Made by a program: the position numbers and the translations under genes. 11,538 nucleotides of DNA from Deltaproteobacteria bacterium. GTDB lineage: Bacteria; Desulfobacterota; Syntrophia; Syntrophales; UBA2210. Below, piece after piece: positions 1 through 7,405 of this stretch (the first letter of the stretch is position 1; every line of letters starts with the position of its first letter). The stretch lies in assembly GCA_030603465.1 (NCBI GenBank), contig JAUVXT010000061.1, positions 1 to 11,538 of the forward strand, given 5' to 3'. The notes beneath the pieces were generated by a model that was not told the DNA's origin, searched no databases, and saw only the letters and a program-made list of their open reading frames with translations.

Positions 1-812
1 CCGGCTCGCCAGGGAACACCCTTGAGTGGCCCCATGTCGCGATAAACGAAGATGGCGATTAAGAAGGCATACACGGCGGAGACAGCGGCGGCCTCGGTCG
101 GACTGGCAATGCCGCCATAGATCGAACCCAGCACGATAACAATCAGCATCAGTCCCCAGCTGGCGATTAAGGTGGTACGCGCGAATTCTTTAAATCCTAC
201 CCAGGACTGGGACGGAAGGTTAATAACGCGAGCGACCACGTAGATGACGAGCATCAGCAAACCTCCCATCACTAAGCCGGGGAGAAAACCCGCCATGAAG
301 AGCCGGGCCGCCGATTCTTCAGTGGCAGCGGCATAAACCAGCATAGGGATCGAGGGAGGGATGAGAATGCCAAGGGTTCCGGCGTTGCAGATAACACCTG
401 CGGCCATCCTCTCCGGGTAACCCGCCTTGACCATGCCAACGATGACGATAGAGCCAATCGCGGCAACCGTGGCCGGCGAAGAACCGGACACTGCGGCAAA
501 GATCATGCAGGCAAGAACCGAGGCCATCGCCAGGCCGCCACGAATCCAGCCCACGCAATTGATGGCAAAATCGATAATCCGTTTGGCTACCCCGCCCGTC
601 GACAAGAAGGCCGATGAAAGGATGAAAAAGGGGATTGCGAGCAGGGTGTAGTGCTCGGATAGAGCCTCCAAAAGCTTCAAAGCGATAGAGGCTATTGAGT
701 CATCCGAAAACAGCAGGATCGTTGTGACGCTTGAAAGTCCCAGCCCAATGGCGATCGGCATACCCGTCAGCAGGAAGAGAAAGAGTAGGATAAAAAGTGT
801 AATAGTGGTCAT
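1..812 (-). CDS. dctM: TRAP transporter large permease DctM, partial (3' end beyond left edge)
   Basis: This is the large membrane subunit of a tripartite ATP-independent periplasmic (TRAP) transporter, which moves an organic acid across the inner membrane with a sodium or proton gradient. Reading from the ATG at 812 gives 270 residues with no stop before the window edge. DctM proteins are usually about 430 residues, so roughly the last third is missing here. Seen in the sequence: a hydrophobic first helix (residues 1-30), a Gly/Ser/Ala-rich FAALSGSSPATVAAIG stretch at 105-120, GTLGILIPPSIPMLVYA at 145-161, and a GGIASPTEAAA motif at 233-243, all typical of the family. The ATG overlaps the dctQ stop by four bases (ATGA on the minus strand), so the two genes are translationally coupled. 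The substrate cannot be read from this subunit. Confidence 0.95.
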   Translation of the reverse strand, partial: MTTITLFILLFLFLLTGMPIAIGLGLSSVTTILLFSDDSIASIALKLLEALSEHYTLLAIPFFILSSAFLSTGGVAKRIIDFAINCVGWIRGGLAMASVLACMIFAAVSGSSPATVAAIGSIVIVGMVKAGYPERMAAGVICNAGTLGILIPPSIPMLVYAAATEESAARLFMAGFLPGLVMGGLLMLVIYVVARVINLPSQSWVGFKEFARTTLIASWGLMLIVIVLGSIYGGIASPTEAAAVSAVYAFLIAIFVYRDMGPLKGVPWRA

Positions 813-1378
813 GCGGAGTCTCCTTCCTTGGCGGCCTGGGCAGCCATCAATATTTTTGTTTCCTCGGCCAGGCGCATGCTCTCCTTGGCTTCGTCAATCA
901 TCTTAAAGCCGTCGGCCTTTCCAGTAATAACCTCCCAGAGTAATTCCAGCAACCGCCAGGCCATCAACATCATTCCGATCAACATAATGCTGTGGGCAAC
1001 CCATTTAGGGATAGGCATATCTTCAAGTTCGATGCCGATCGAGAACACCTTTTCGAGATAAACCCAGCTCCCATACATGAAGAGCGCACAGTATAGCAAA
1101 CAGGCAACCACTGCAACGCCGGTGATCCTTCTTCGGGTGGTGGGTGACAAAATCCTGACCAGGGCGTCGACACCGATGTGGGAGCCGATCTTGATCCCGT
1201 ACGACGCACCGAACATGACCATCCAGCACGAGAGGTGAAGAGTCGCTTCCTGGGCCCACATCATACCGGTGTTGAAGCCGAAGCGTAACGTCACCTCTAT
1301 AAAAACCAGTAAGGTCATCGAGGCCAGAAGAATAGCGATGATTGCCTCTTCCAGACTATTAATTATTTTACTAAGCAT
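809..1378 (-). CDS. dctQ: TRAP transporter small permease DctQ
   Basis: This is the small membrane subunit of the TRAP transporter and partners DctM in the inner membrane. The product is 189 residues with four hydrophobic segments at about 11-31, 44-64, 86-106 and 128-148. The family signature W-x-Q-E...W-x-x-x-F-G-A-S-Y...H-I-x-V-D spans residues 41-71. A longer reading from a GTG at 1390 is possible. I chose the ATG at 1378 because a GAGGG Shine-Dalgarno sequence lies about seven bases before it, and the GTG is itself part of that run. The stop overlaps the dctM start. The charged 30-residue C-terminal tail is predicted to be cytoplasmic. The gene lies 326 bases downstream of dctP, with stem-loops between them. 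Confidence 0.93.
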   Translation of the reverse strand: MLSKIINSLEEAIIAILLASMTLLVFIEVTLRFGFNTGMMWAQEATLHLSCWMVMFGASYGIKIGSHIGVDALVRILSPTTRRRITGVAVVACLLYCALFMYGSWVYLEKVFSIGIELEDMPIPKWVAHSIMLIGMMLMAWRLLELLWEVITGKADGFKMIDEAKESMRLAEETKILMAAQAAKEGDSA

Positions 1379-1704
1379 AGTAACCCTCACAAAAATAATC
1401 TATGATAAAAACCGAAGTCCCACAGCATCTCGGTGCGGGGAATCTCCGACTTCTAAGTAACTTAACTTTGCAAATGTGCTACAGCGTTGCCCCTCAGCGG
1501 GCAACCAATCTGTGGGGCACAGAGGCCCCATGCTACACAATAAGTTGCTTCCCATTATAATGCCGACGTATCGGAATAGCGAAGCTGGCAATGAAATTTC
1601 TTATGCTTTTAGAGCGCATTCCATGCCGTTAGCGGTATGGAATGCGCTCGCTATCCATTTCACAGACACATTGTGGTCCGTAAATCAGTAATCTCTCCGC
1701 TTTC
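1379..1704. other. dctP-dctQ intergenic region with several stem-loops
   Basis: These 326 bases separate dctP from dctQ, and no convincing gene is seen on either strand. Three inverted repeats are visible: a 7-bp stem at 1486-1505 (GTTGCCC/GGGCAAC, 6-base loop), a 6-bp stem at 1513-1530 (TGGGGC/GCCCCA, 6-base loop), and the long hairpin at 1612-1649 listed separately. No T-run follows any of them in the direction of the operon, so a simple intrinsic terminator is not supported. In known dctPQM operons (Rhodobacter capsulatus is the classic case) the binding protein is made in excess over the membrane subunits. A structured gap here could serve that by attenuation or mRNA stabilisation. That function is inference. 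Confidence 0.6.
1612..1649. repeat. 17-bp stem-loop, copy 1 of a tail-sharing hairpin repeat
   Basis: The arms 1612-1628 and 1633-1649 pair over 17 bp with one G-T wobble (1625 with 1636) around a TTAG loop. The right arm runs into GGAATGCGCTCGCT (1639-1652), an exact 14-base match to 3463-3476, where it also follows a hairpin. CAGACAC occurs 10 bases further on here (1663-1669) and 8 bases further on in the other copy. The shared hairpin-tail layout suggests a dispersed REP/BIME-like repeat rather than a one-off terminator. It lies 56 bases past the dctP stop, so it may also act as an mRNA 3' stabiliser. Confidence 0.6.
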
Positions 1705-2694
1705 CTAGTTGGAAGCAAAGGCGGCGTCGATATTTTCCTTGCCGATCTTCTTCTCAAATTTCTTCCAGACCGGCTTCATGACTTTGATCCACTGCTGGCG
1801 CTCGGCGTCAGTCAGTGTGAGAATTTTGGTACGCTTGGAATCGACGATCTTCTTGCGATCTTCCACGGCTTTCTTTGCAGAAACACCGTTGCCGAAGTCA
1901 ACCGCTTCGTTAAGAGCCTTTTCGACCTCGGCGCGGATGTCTGCCGGCATGCCCATCCAGAATTCGGTCGAGGTGCAAACCAGGTAATCAACGATACCGT
2001 GATCGGTTTCGGTGATGTAGGGCTGAACTTCGAAGAATTTTTTCGAATAGATGTTCGACCACGTGTTCTCCTGACCATCAATGGCCTTGGTCTGCAGCAG
2101 GGTGAAAACTTCGGAGAAAGGTTTCTTCAGTGGAATGGCATTAAGGGCGTGGAACTGGGCAGCCAGGACATCGGATGTCATGATGCGGAACTTCTTGCCA
2201 TCGGCGTCAGCCGGAACCCGCAACGGACTGTTGGCGGAAAGTTGCTTCAAGCCGTTGTGCAGGAAGCGGAGGCCAATCAGACCCTTCTTTTTCATTGAGT
2301 CCAGCAAACTCTTACCAGCCGGGCCTTTTTGATATTTTTCAACTGCATCCATGCTTGCAAAGAGGAACGGCAGGTCGAAAAGCATCAGCTTCGTGGTGTA
2401 CTTCTCGAACTTCGAAAGCGCCGGCGCGGCCAGGTGAACATCGCCGAGCAGCATCGCTTCGAGAACCTTGTTATCCCCGAAGAGCTGGGAGTTCGGGAAA
2501 ACCTGGACTTCTACCTTGCCGGCCAAACGCTCGTCAACCAGTGCCTTGAATTTGTTGGCCATCTGACCTTTCGGTGTGTTTTCAGCAACGACGTGCGAAA
2601 ACTTGATTACGATAGGTTTCGCTGCTGACACCACTACGGAAGCGGCAAAAAATACTGCGACTAGAATACTTATCAGGAAAAGCTTGTTCTTCAT
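1705..2694 (-). CDS. dctP: TRAP transporter periplasmic solute-binding protein DctP
   Basis: This is the extracytoplasmic receptor that captures an organic acid and delivers it to DctQM. The product is 329 residues, a normal family length. Residues 1-25 form a Sec signal peptide (basic MKNK start, hydrophobic core, cleavage near VVSAA). The mature part begins with IVIKFSHVVAENTPKG. R170, in the KKFR-I-M-T-S-D-V-L segment, aligns with the arginine that clamps the ligand carboxylate. The DGQEN motif is at 207-210, and FEVQPYITETDHG at 221-233 resembles C4-dicarboxylate receptors. The reading frame stays open to an ATG at 2805, but the ATG at 2694 is preferred: a G-rich Shine-Dalgarno (AAAGGGGGG) precedes it and it begins the signal peptide exactly. 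A dicarboxylate-type ligand is likely, but the exact one is inferred. Confidence 0.93.
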   Translation of the reverse strand: MKNKLFLISILVAVFFAASVVVSAAKPIVIKFSHVVAENTPKGQMANKFKALVDERLAGKVEVQVFPNSQLFGDNKVLEAMLLGDVHLAAPALSKFEKYTTKLMLFDLPFLFASMDAVEKYQKGPAGKSLLDSMKKKGLIGLRFLHNGLKQLSANSPLRVPADADGKKFRIMTSDVLAAQFHALNAIPLKKPFSEVFTLLQTKAIDGQENTWSNIYSKKFFEVQPYITETDHGIVDYLVCTSTEFWMGMPADIRAEVEKALNEAVDFGNGVSAKKAVEDRKKIVDSKRTKILTLTDAERQQWIKVMKPVWKKFEKKIGKENIDAAFASN

Positions 2695-2729
2695 CTTGAT
2701 ACCCCCCTTTAGATTGCGTTTAGAATCAA

Positions 2730-2748
2730 TGTCGCTACCATAGCGACA
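2730..2748. promoter_or_regulatory. Dyad in the dctP leader (candidate operator or mRNA hairpin)
   Basis: TGTCGCTA and TAGCGACA form a perfect 8-bp inverted repeat around a CCA loop, 36-54 bases upstream of the dctP start codon. The hexamer ATCAAT flanks it on both sides (2725-2730 and 2750-2755). The size and position fit a regulator binding site or a leader hairpin. No regulator gene is present in the window to pair with it. Confidence 0.4.
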
Positions 2749-3443
2749 ATCAATGATGTTTCTTTTACGTAACCACATGCTTTTTCTTATGTACTCCTTT
2801 TTCATTTTTCCGGTCTACTGCTACCGGACAAGATCTTTTCAGCCCTCCTTTCTCATTTTCTACTCAGGATATTCACTCCCCGGGGTTTCTCCGAATGGAT
2901 GACACCCACCGCCTTACCTCCAGTATCACTCTACACACTGACCTGACTGGGGCGTCTCGGAATCGAAGTACGCGGAACTATCCCTCTCTATCCTGCGATA
3001 CTATAGTACCGGAAGTAGAAACTCCCAGCCTGAACAATCATCAGTTTCTCGTCCTCATGCCGGAATATCATATAACCACCAGCAATGGGTAATGAGGCTG
3101 ATGATCGTCTTTATCCACGCACACAACTGCGCCTTTACGCAGATGCTGTTGCCAGCTCAAACAAATAATTTATGATTGCGGCTTTGCTGCTTTTGGGAAC
3201 TGATTCAGACGCTTGCTGTGTTTTTTGTATGAGATTGTTGCTTCATAGCAATAGACGAAAATGTCCCCCCCCTGTTACGCAATGAGTTTGCGCTCGGTGA
3301 TCCTGACAATAGAATACTTGTGGTCTTTGTACTTTTCTGCTTTAGAGCCTGAATCTCCGACGATACTTTCATTGAGCTTCAGCAAGTTTATAATAATAAT
3401 GAACATTTGTCAAGCATCTTTTTTGAATCGCTGCGATTTAAGC

Positions 3444-3476
3444 TCCCCGCAGCAAGCTGCGGGGAATGCGCTCGCT
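3444..3476. repeat. Hairpin repeat, copy 2 (shares 14-base tail with 1639-1652)
   Basis: TCCCCGCAG and CTGCGGGGA form a perfect 9-bp stem around a CAAG loop (3444-3465). The right arm leads directly into GGAATGCGCTCGCT (3463-3476), identical to the tail of the 1612-1649 hairpin. CAGACAC follows at 3485-3491. The stem sequences of the two copies differ except for the shared tail, while both keep the folding. No T-run follows, so terminator function is not supported. A REP-like dispersed element is the best reading. Confidence 0.55.
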
Positions 3477-3591
3477 GTTCAGTTCAGACACTACAACAAA
3501 CAGGCACATGGGGTGGTCTGAAGACGGCAGAAATGACAATTATTCCTTTTAATCTTAACACATATAATTATTTTGTATTTTAACCCGTCTC

Positions 3592-3621
3592 TTGAGCACA
3601 CGATGCATTGCATGTGGTCAA
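3592..3621. promoter_or_regulatory. Long imperfect dyad upstream of the molybdoenzyme gene
   Basis: TTGA-x-CACA-x-G and C-x-TGTG-x-TCAA form two half-sites symmetric about position 3606.5. Nine of eleven positions pair per half, separated by eight unpaired bases. CCCG at 3584-3587 and CGGG at 3623-3626 add a further outer pairing with uneven spacers. The element is about 220 bases before the start at 3839. It could be a regulator operator or a folded RNA. No function can be assigned from sequence alone. Confidence 0.35.
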
Positions 3622-3838
3622 TCGGGCGAGCAAGAAATAATTATTGTATAAACTATCAGAAAGGGGGTGACTCGAAACTTAAAAAATAAATGCTGAACAC
3701 TGTATTGGAGTGTCACGTCTCGTACAATTACATGGCAAAATATTCTTGTAATTATCAAAATCTTATGTTTTATAAAATCGACAGGTAAATGACCCGAGAG
3801 ATATCGGTTCATTCATCCACGTGAAAGGAGTATGATAC

Positions 3839-6800
3839 ATGAAGGCTGAGACTATCTGTCTGCGCTGTCATCAGAAGTGCCAGTTAACCGCAGAGGTTGA
3901 GAATGGAAAAATTACGCGCATTGCGGACTCGTCACTGATAACAAGGACACCGCCCTGCGTGGAGGCATGTCCCGTTGGTATGGACATCCCCGGTTATGTG
4001 ATTGCCGTGTCGCAGGGTAAATTCGATGAGGCCATGGAAATCATAAGGGATACAAATCCCTTCCCTCTGGTCTGCGGTAGAATATGTCACCACCCCTGCG
4101 AGTTGGAATGTAAGAGGGTTGCCGTAGATGAAGCTACGGCGATTCAGTGGATAAAACGGTTTGCCGCCGACAGGGCGTTAAAATCAGGCAAAAACACACC
4201 CTTTGCCATCGGGAAAACAAAATCTGAAACAATAGCCATAATAGGCTCAGGCCCCGCCGGACTTACGGCTGCCCATGATCTGGCAAAAGAGGGATACGGC
4301 GTCACCGTCTTTGAATCGCAACCGTTGGCGGGTGGCATGATGTCCTATGTGATCCCCGAATTCAAGCTTCCCCGGGATATGGTCCAGGCCGACATAGCAT
4401 ACATAAAGGCCATGGGAGTAGAGATAAAAACCGGAATAACGATCGGTAAGGATATATCACTCGATGATATAAGGGAAAACTATGACGCAGCCTTGCTGGC
4501 AATCGGTTCCTGGAAGCCGACCAGCCTTTCCCTTCCCGGTTCGGAGCTAAAAGGTATTTGCGATGCCTTACCATTCCTTCAGGGTGCGGATCAGGGGAAA
4601 AAGTTCGATCTGGGTAAAAAGGTGGTGGTAATCGGAGGCGGAGATACGGCCATGGATACTGCTCGAACGGCCCTCCGTCTCGGTGCCGATGAAGTCCATC
4701 TGACCTGCCTGGAAGATCGCAGGGCCATGCCGGCCCATCTATGGGAAATCGAAAAGGCGGAAAAGGAAGGTGTCATTGTCCATCCATCCCTGGCGCCCCG
4801 GCAGTTCACGGGAAATGGAAAGATTACAGACATAGCTTTCAGGAGTGTCCTGTCCACAGAAAAGGATGGTGAAGGCAGAATCACATGGAAACTGGATGAC
4901 GGTCCCGACAGTGAGCATACTATGGACGCCGATTCCGTCATAGTTGCCATCGGACAATCCCCAGACCTCTCCTCTCTAAAAATCGATGGAAGCCTCGATC
5001 AATCACCGCAGGGAACAGTAACAGTCGATTCCGAAACGCTCGCTTTGAGAAATCCCGGCTTTTTTGCCGCCGGCGATGTCGTCGTGGGTGCAGGTACCGT
5101 GGCAGACGGCATGGCCGCGGGACGCAAGGCGGCAATCTCTATCATCAAGTACCTGAGCGGTCATGAACCGGAGAAGCGAAAACCGGTAACGGCAGAAACC
5201 GCAAAAGGGGCGCAAGAGATGTTGTCTTCCGAGGTTATGCTACAGGGAACCCGTCAACCGATGCCAGTTCTTTCTCCCACTAAAGCGATTTCCTCCTTTA
5301 CAGAAGTCGAGCAGGGATACACCGAGGAGACGGCCAGGGAAGAGGCCCGACGCTGCATCAATTGCGTCGCCTCGTGCATCAAGGGAATGACTATACCCGA
5401 TGTCATGTATCACCCCGATCGGTTGAAATATCCCCTGAAGAGAATCGGCAAACGGGGTGAGGGAAAGTGGGAACGCATATCCTGGGATGAAGCCATAGGT
5501 ACCATCGCGGAAAAATTGAAGGAAATCAAGGAAGAATTCGGCCCAGAGGCAATCCATGTATCCTGCGGTTCGGGACAGAAGCACATAGGAATCCAGGCGA
5601 CGAAGATAGCCGAGAGATTGTTCCCCACACCCAACACCCATCTGGGAAGATATACCTGTATCCATCCCGATGTCATGTCCAACAGTGTCACCTTTGGAGA
5701 TACGGTAACCTATGAATTCGGCCCCGATTACTCCCATTCCCGTTGCATCGTCTTCTGGGGCTCCGAACCCGATGTGGCAACACCGGCCCAGGCGCGAGAT
5801 ATCAGAAGGGCTTTAAACAGGGGCGCCAAATTAATAGTTATCGATCCCAGGCCGATACCACTGGCCAAGAGGGCAGATATCTGGTTGAGAATCAGGCCGG
5901 GTACCGATATGGCTCTTGGACTGGCCATGCAGCACGTTATTATCACAGAGAAATTGTACGACAAGGAGTTTGTAGAAAACTGGTGCTCCGGTTTCGATAA
6001 ACTGAAGGAGCATGTACAAAAACATACGCCCCGGTGGGCGGCAGAAATCACCGGCCTTGCAGAGGAGGACATCGTAAAGGCGGCACGAATGTACGCCACC
6101 AACAATCCCGCATCCGTCTATATAAGACTCGGTTCCGGCGCGCAGCAGGTAACCTCTACACAGACATGCCGAACCATATCGATTCTCGTAGGAATAACGG
6201 GGAATGTCGACGCCGAGGGAGGAAATCTCCTCTATTACCGGACCTTCCGGGAGGCCCTATTCTGGCAGACCTACCTCATGTTCTGGGGTATCAAACCAGC
6301 CGCGGCCATAAATGCAAAGCGCATCGGGGCAAAGGATTACCCCCTCATGCATAAGCGTGCCATCTGTGATGTTCCCGGCACTATCCGCGCCATGGATGAC
6401 GGCAGTGTAAAAGCGCTATGGTGCGTTGCCAACAATCTGATAGTGGCGGAGATGGGCAACCGGAAGATATGGGATATCATGAAAAACAAGCTCGATTTTA
6501 TCTTCGTATCGGAGTTTTTCATGACACCCACGGCGGAGCTGGCAGATATAGTTCTCCCCGCCGCCTTTTACACGGAGTGCGATCTCCTCGTGGCGGCCTT
6601 CGGACATCCCTCCAGCACCATAGTAGCGACACCGAAGGTGGTGGAGCCGCTGGGCGAGTGCCGTGACGACCGGGAGGTTGCCATCGAAATCGCCAAGAAG
6701 ATGGGCGCCGATATCTCTCCCTGGGAAACGGTCAGGAATTATCTCGACTGGAGGCTCAAATATCAGGGAATGACCTATGACGAGCTCTGCGATAAACCGG

Positions 6801-7405
6801 AATCGAAAATCGTCCTGCCGCGGAAATATGAACGATACAGAGAGAGCAACCCACCCTTCAGCACCGCCAGCGGCAAGGTTGAACTCTATTCATCGATTCT
6901 CGAAGCGATAGGACAAGACCCCCTTCCCGTCTATCATGAACCCCCGGAGAGTCCCATCAGCACACCGGAACTCTTCAAGGAGTTTCCCCTCATTTACACG
7001 CACTACAGGATTCACAGCTTTATGCACAGCGAGGGAAGACAGATCAAACGCCAGAGACAACTGGCGCCCGAACCCTGTCTGGAGATGAACCCCGACACTG
7101 CCGCGAAACTGGGCATCAAAAACGGAGACTGGGTGCACCTGGAGACGCCTAAATGGAACGACAAATATCACGTCAGTTTCAAGGCGCGGCTTGTGCCTGA
7201 CATGCATCCCGATGTCGTAGAGGGGCCTCATGCCTGGTGGTTCCCCGAAAAACCGGGGCCGGAACATGGTTGTTTCGATTCAAACATAAACGCCCTTTTA
7301 ACCCTCGATCCTCCCTATGATCCCATAGTAGGAGTTACACAATGCAGGGCGCTGCTGTGCAGGGTTAAAAAGGCCGAATCTCAAGAGGGAAATCAAAATG
7401 GCTGA
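3839..7405 (+). CDS. Molybdopterin oxidoreductase with a nested GltD-like FAD/NAD(P)H module
   Basis: This 1188-residue protein is a predicted cytoplasmic multi-cofactor redox enzyme with no signal peptide. Residues 1-30 carry C7-x2-C10-x3-C14 and a V-x-N-G-K-I-x-R-I hairpin, the opening of a molybdoenzyme [4Fe-4S] domain. Residues 35-440 are a GltD-like module: clusters at C40/C44 and C79/C83/C87/C91, FAD site IGSGPAG (135-141), NAD(P)H site VIGGGDTAMD (264-273), and a second FAD motif FFAAGD (408-413). C506 and C509 lie in an ARRCINC motif. The molybdoenzyme then resumes with C513-I-K-G, YHPDRLKYPLKRIG and W-x-x-I-S-W-D-E-A. C607 (YTCIHPD) is the likely Mo/W ligand. The C-terminal cofactor-binding domain starts near 1050 and resembles the acetylene hydratase/transhydroxylase branch. 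AAGGAG lies 8 bases before the ATG. The substrate is unknown. Confidence 0.92.
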   Translation: MKAETICLRCHQKCQLTAEVENGKITRIADSSLITRTPPCVEACPVGMDIPGYVIAVSQGKFDEAMEIIRDTNPFPLVCGRICHHPCELECKRVAVDEATAIQWIKRFAADRALKSGKNTPFAIGKTKSETIAIIGSGPAGLTAAHDLAKEGYGVTVFESQPLAGGMMSYVIPEFKLPRDMVQADIAYIKAMGVEIKTGITIGKDISLDDIRENYDAALLAIGSWKPTSLSLPGSELKGICDALPFLQGADQGKKFDLGKKVVVIGGGDTAMDTARTALRLGADEVHLTCLEDRRAMPAHLWEIEKAEKEGVIVHPSLAPRQFTGNGKITDIAFRSVLSTEKDGEGRITWKLDDGPDSEHTMDADSVIVAIGQSPDLSSLKIDGSLDQSPQGTVTVDSETLALRNPGFFAAGDVVVGAGTVADGMAAGRKAAISIIKYLSGHEPEKRKPVTAETAKGAQEMLSSEVMLQGTRQPMPVLSPTKAISSFTEVEQGYTEETAREEARRCINCVASCIKGMTIPDVMYHPDRLKYPLKRIGKRGEGKWERISWDEAIGTIAEKLKEIKEEFGPEAIHVSCGSGQKHIGIQATKIAERLFPTPNTHLGRYTCIHPDVMSNSVTFGDTVTYEFGPDYSHSRCIVFWGSEPDVATPAQARDIRRALNRGAKLIVIDPRPIPLAKRADIWLRIRPGTDMALGLAMQHVIITEKLYDKEFVENWCSGFDKLKEHVQKHTPRWAAEITGLAEEDIVKAARMYATNNPASVYIRLGSGAQQVTSTQTCRTISILVGITGNVDAEGGNLLYYRTFREALFWQTYLMFWGIKPAAAINAKRIGAKDYPLMHKRAICDVPGTIRAMDDGSVKALWCVANNLIVAEMGNRKIWDIMKNKLDFIFVSEFFMTPTAELADIVLPAAFYTECDLLVAAFGHPSSTIVATPKVVEPLGECRDDREVAIEIAKKMGADISPWETVRNYLDWRLKYQGMTYDELCDKPESKIVLPRKYERYRESNPPFSTASGKVELYSSILEAIGQDPLPVYHEPPESPISTPELFKEFPLIYTHYRIHSFMHSEGRQIKRQRQLAPEPCLEMNPDTAAKLGIKNGDWVHLETPKWNDKYHVSFKARLVPDMHPDVVEGPHAWWFPEKPGPEHGCFDSNINALLTLDPPYDPIVGVTQCRALLCRVKKAESQEGNQNG

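Larger units (their letters stand above)
2806..3838. other. Divergent intergenic region of about 1 kb, no gene recognised
   Basis: This A+T-richer stretch separates the minus-strand dctPQM operon from the plus-strand molybdoenzyme group. It should hold both promoters. Short open frames exist on both strands, but none has a good ribosome site or recognisable protein features. A 5-bp inverted repeat (CCGGT/ACCGG) lies at 2810-2827. The hairpin repeat at 3444-3476 and the dyad at 3592-3621 are listed separately. A weak promoter-like pair for the plus-strand gene is TTGTAA at 3746-3751 and TTATAA at 3770-3775 (18-base spacing), about 65 bases before the start codon. I searched by eye for a sigma-54 (GG-N10-GC) site for dctP and found none with correct spacing. 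Confidence 0.5.

Noticed and set aside
1379..1390. GTG start for DctQ at 1390
   Set aside because: This GTG overlaps the GAGGG ribosome site that serves the ATG at 1378.
2695..2805. N-terminal extension of DctP starting at the ATG at 2805
   Set aside because: The 37 extra residues are basic and precede a complete Sec signal peptide. The ATG at 2694 has its own G-rich ribosome site, so the extension is read as untranslated leader.
3150..3160. Sigma-54 promoter candidate on the minus strand near 3140-3160 (TGGCAA...TCTGC)
   Set aside because: The GG-to-GC spacing is 11 rather than the required 10, and the -12 element is poor.
3695..3714. Small dyad ACACT-N7-AGTGT upstream of the molybdoenzyme gene
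   Set aside because: Only five base pairs; a match this short is expected by chance in a region of this size.
5240..6105. Long minus-strand open frames inside the molybdoenzyme gene
   Set aside because: They lie opposite a strongly supported coding region, lack domain features and have no ribosome sites; they are shadows.
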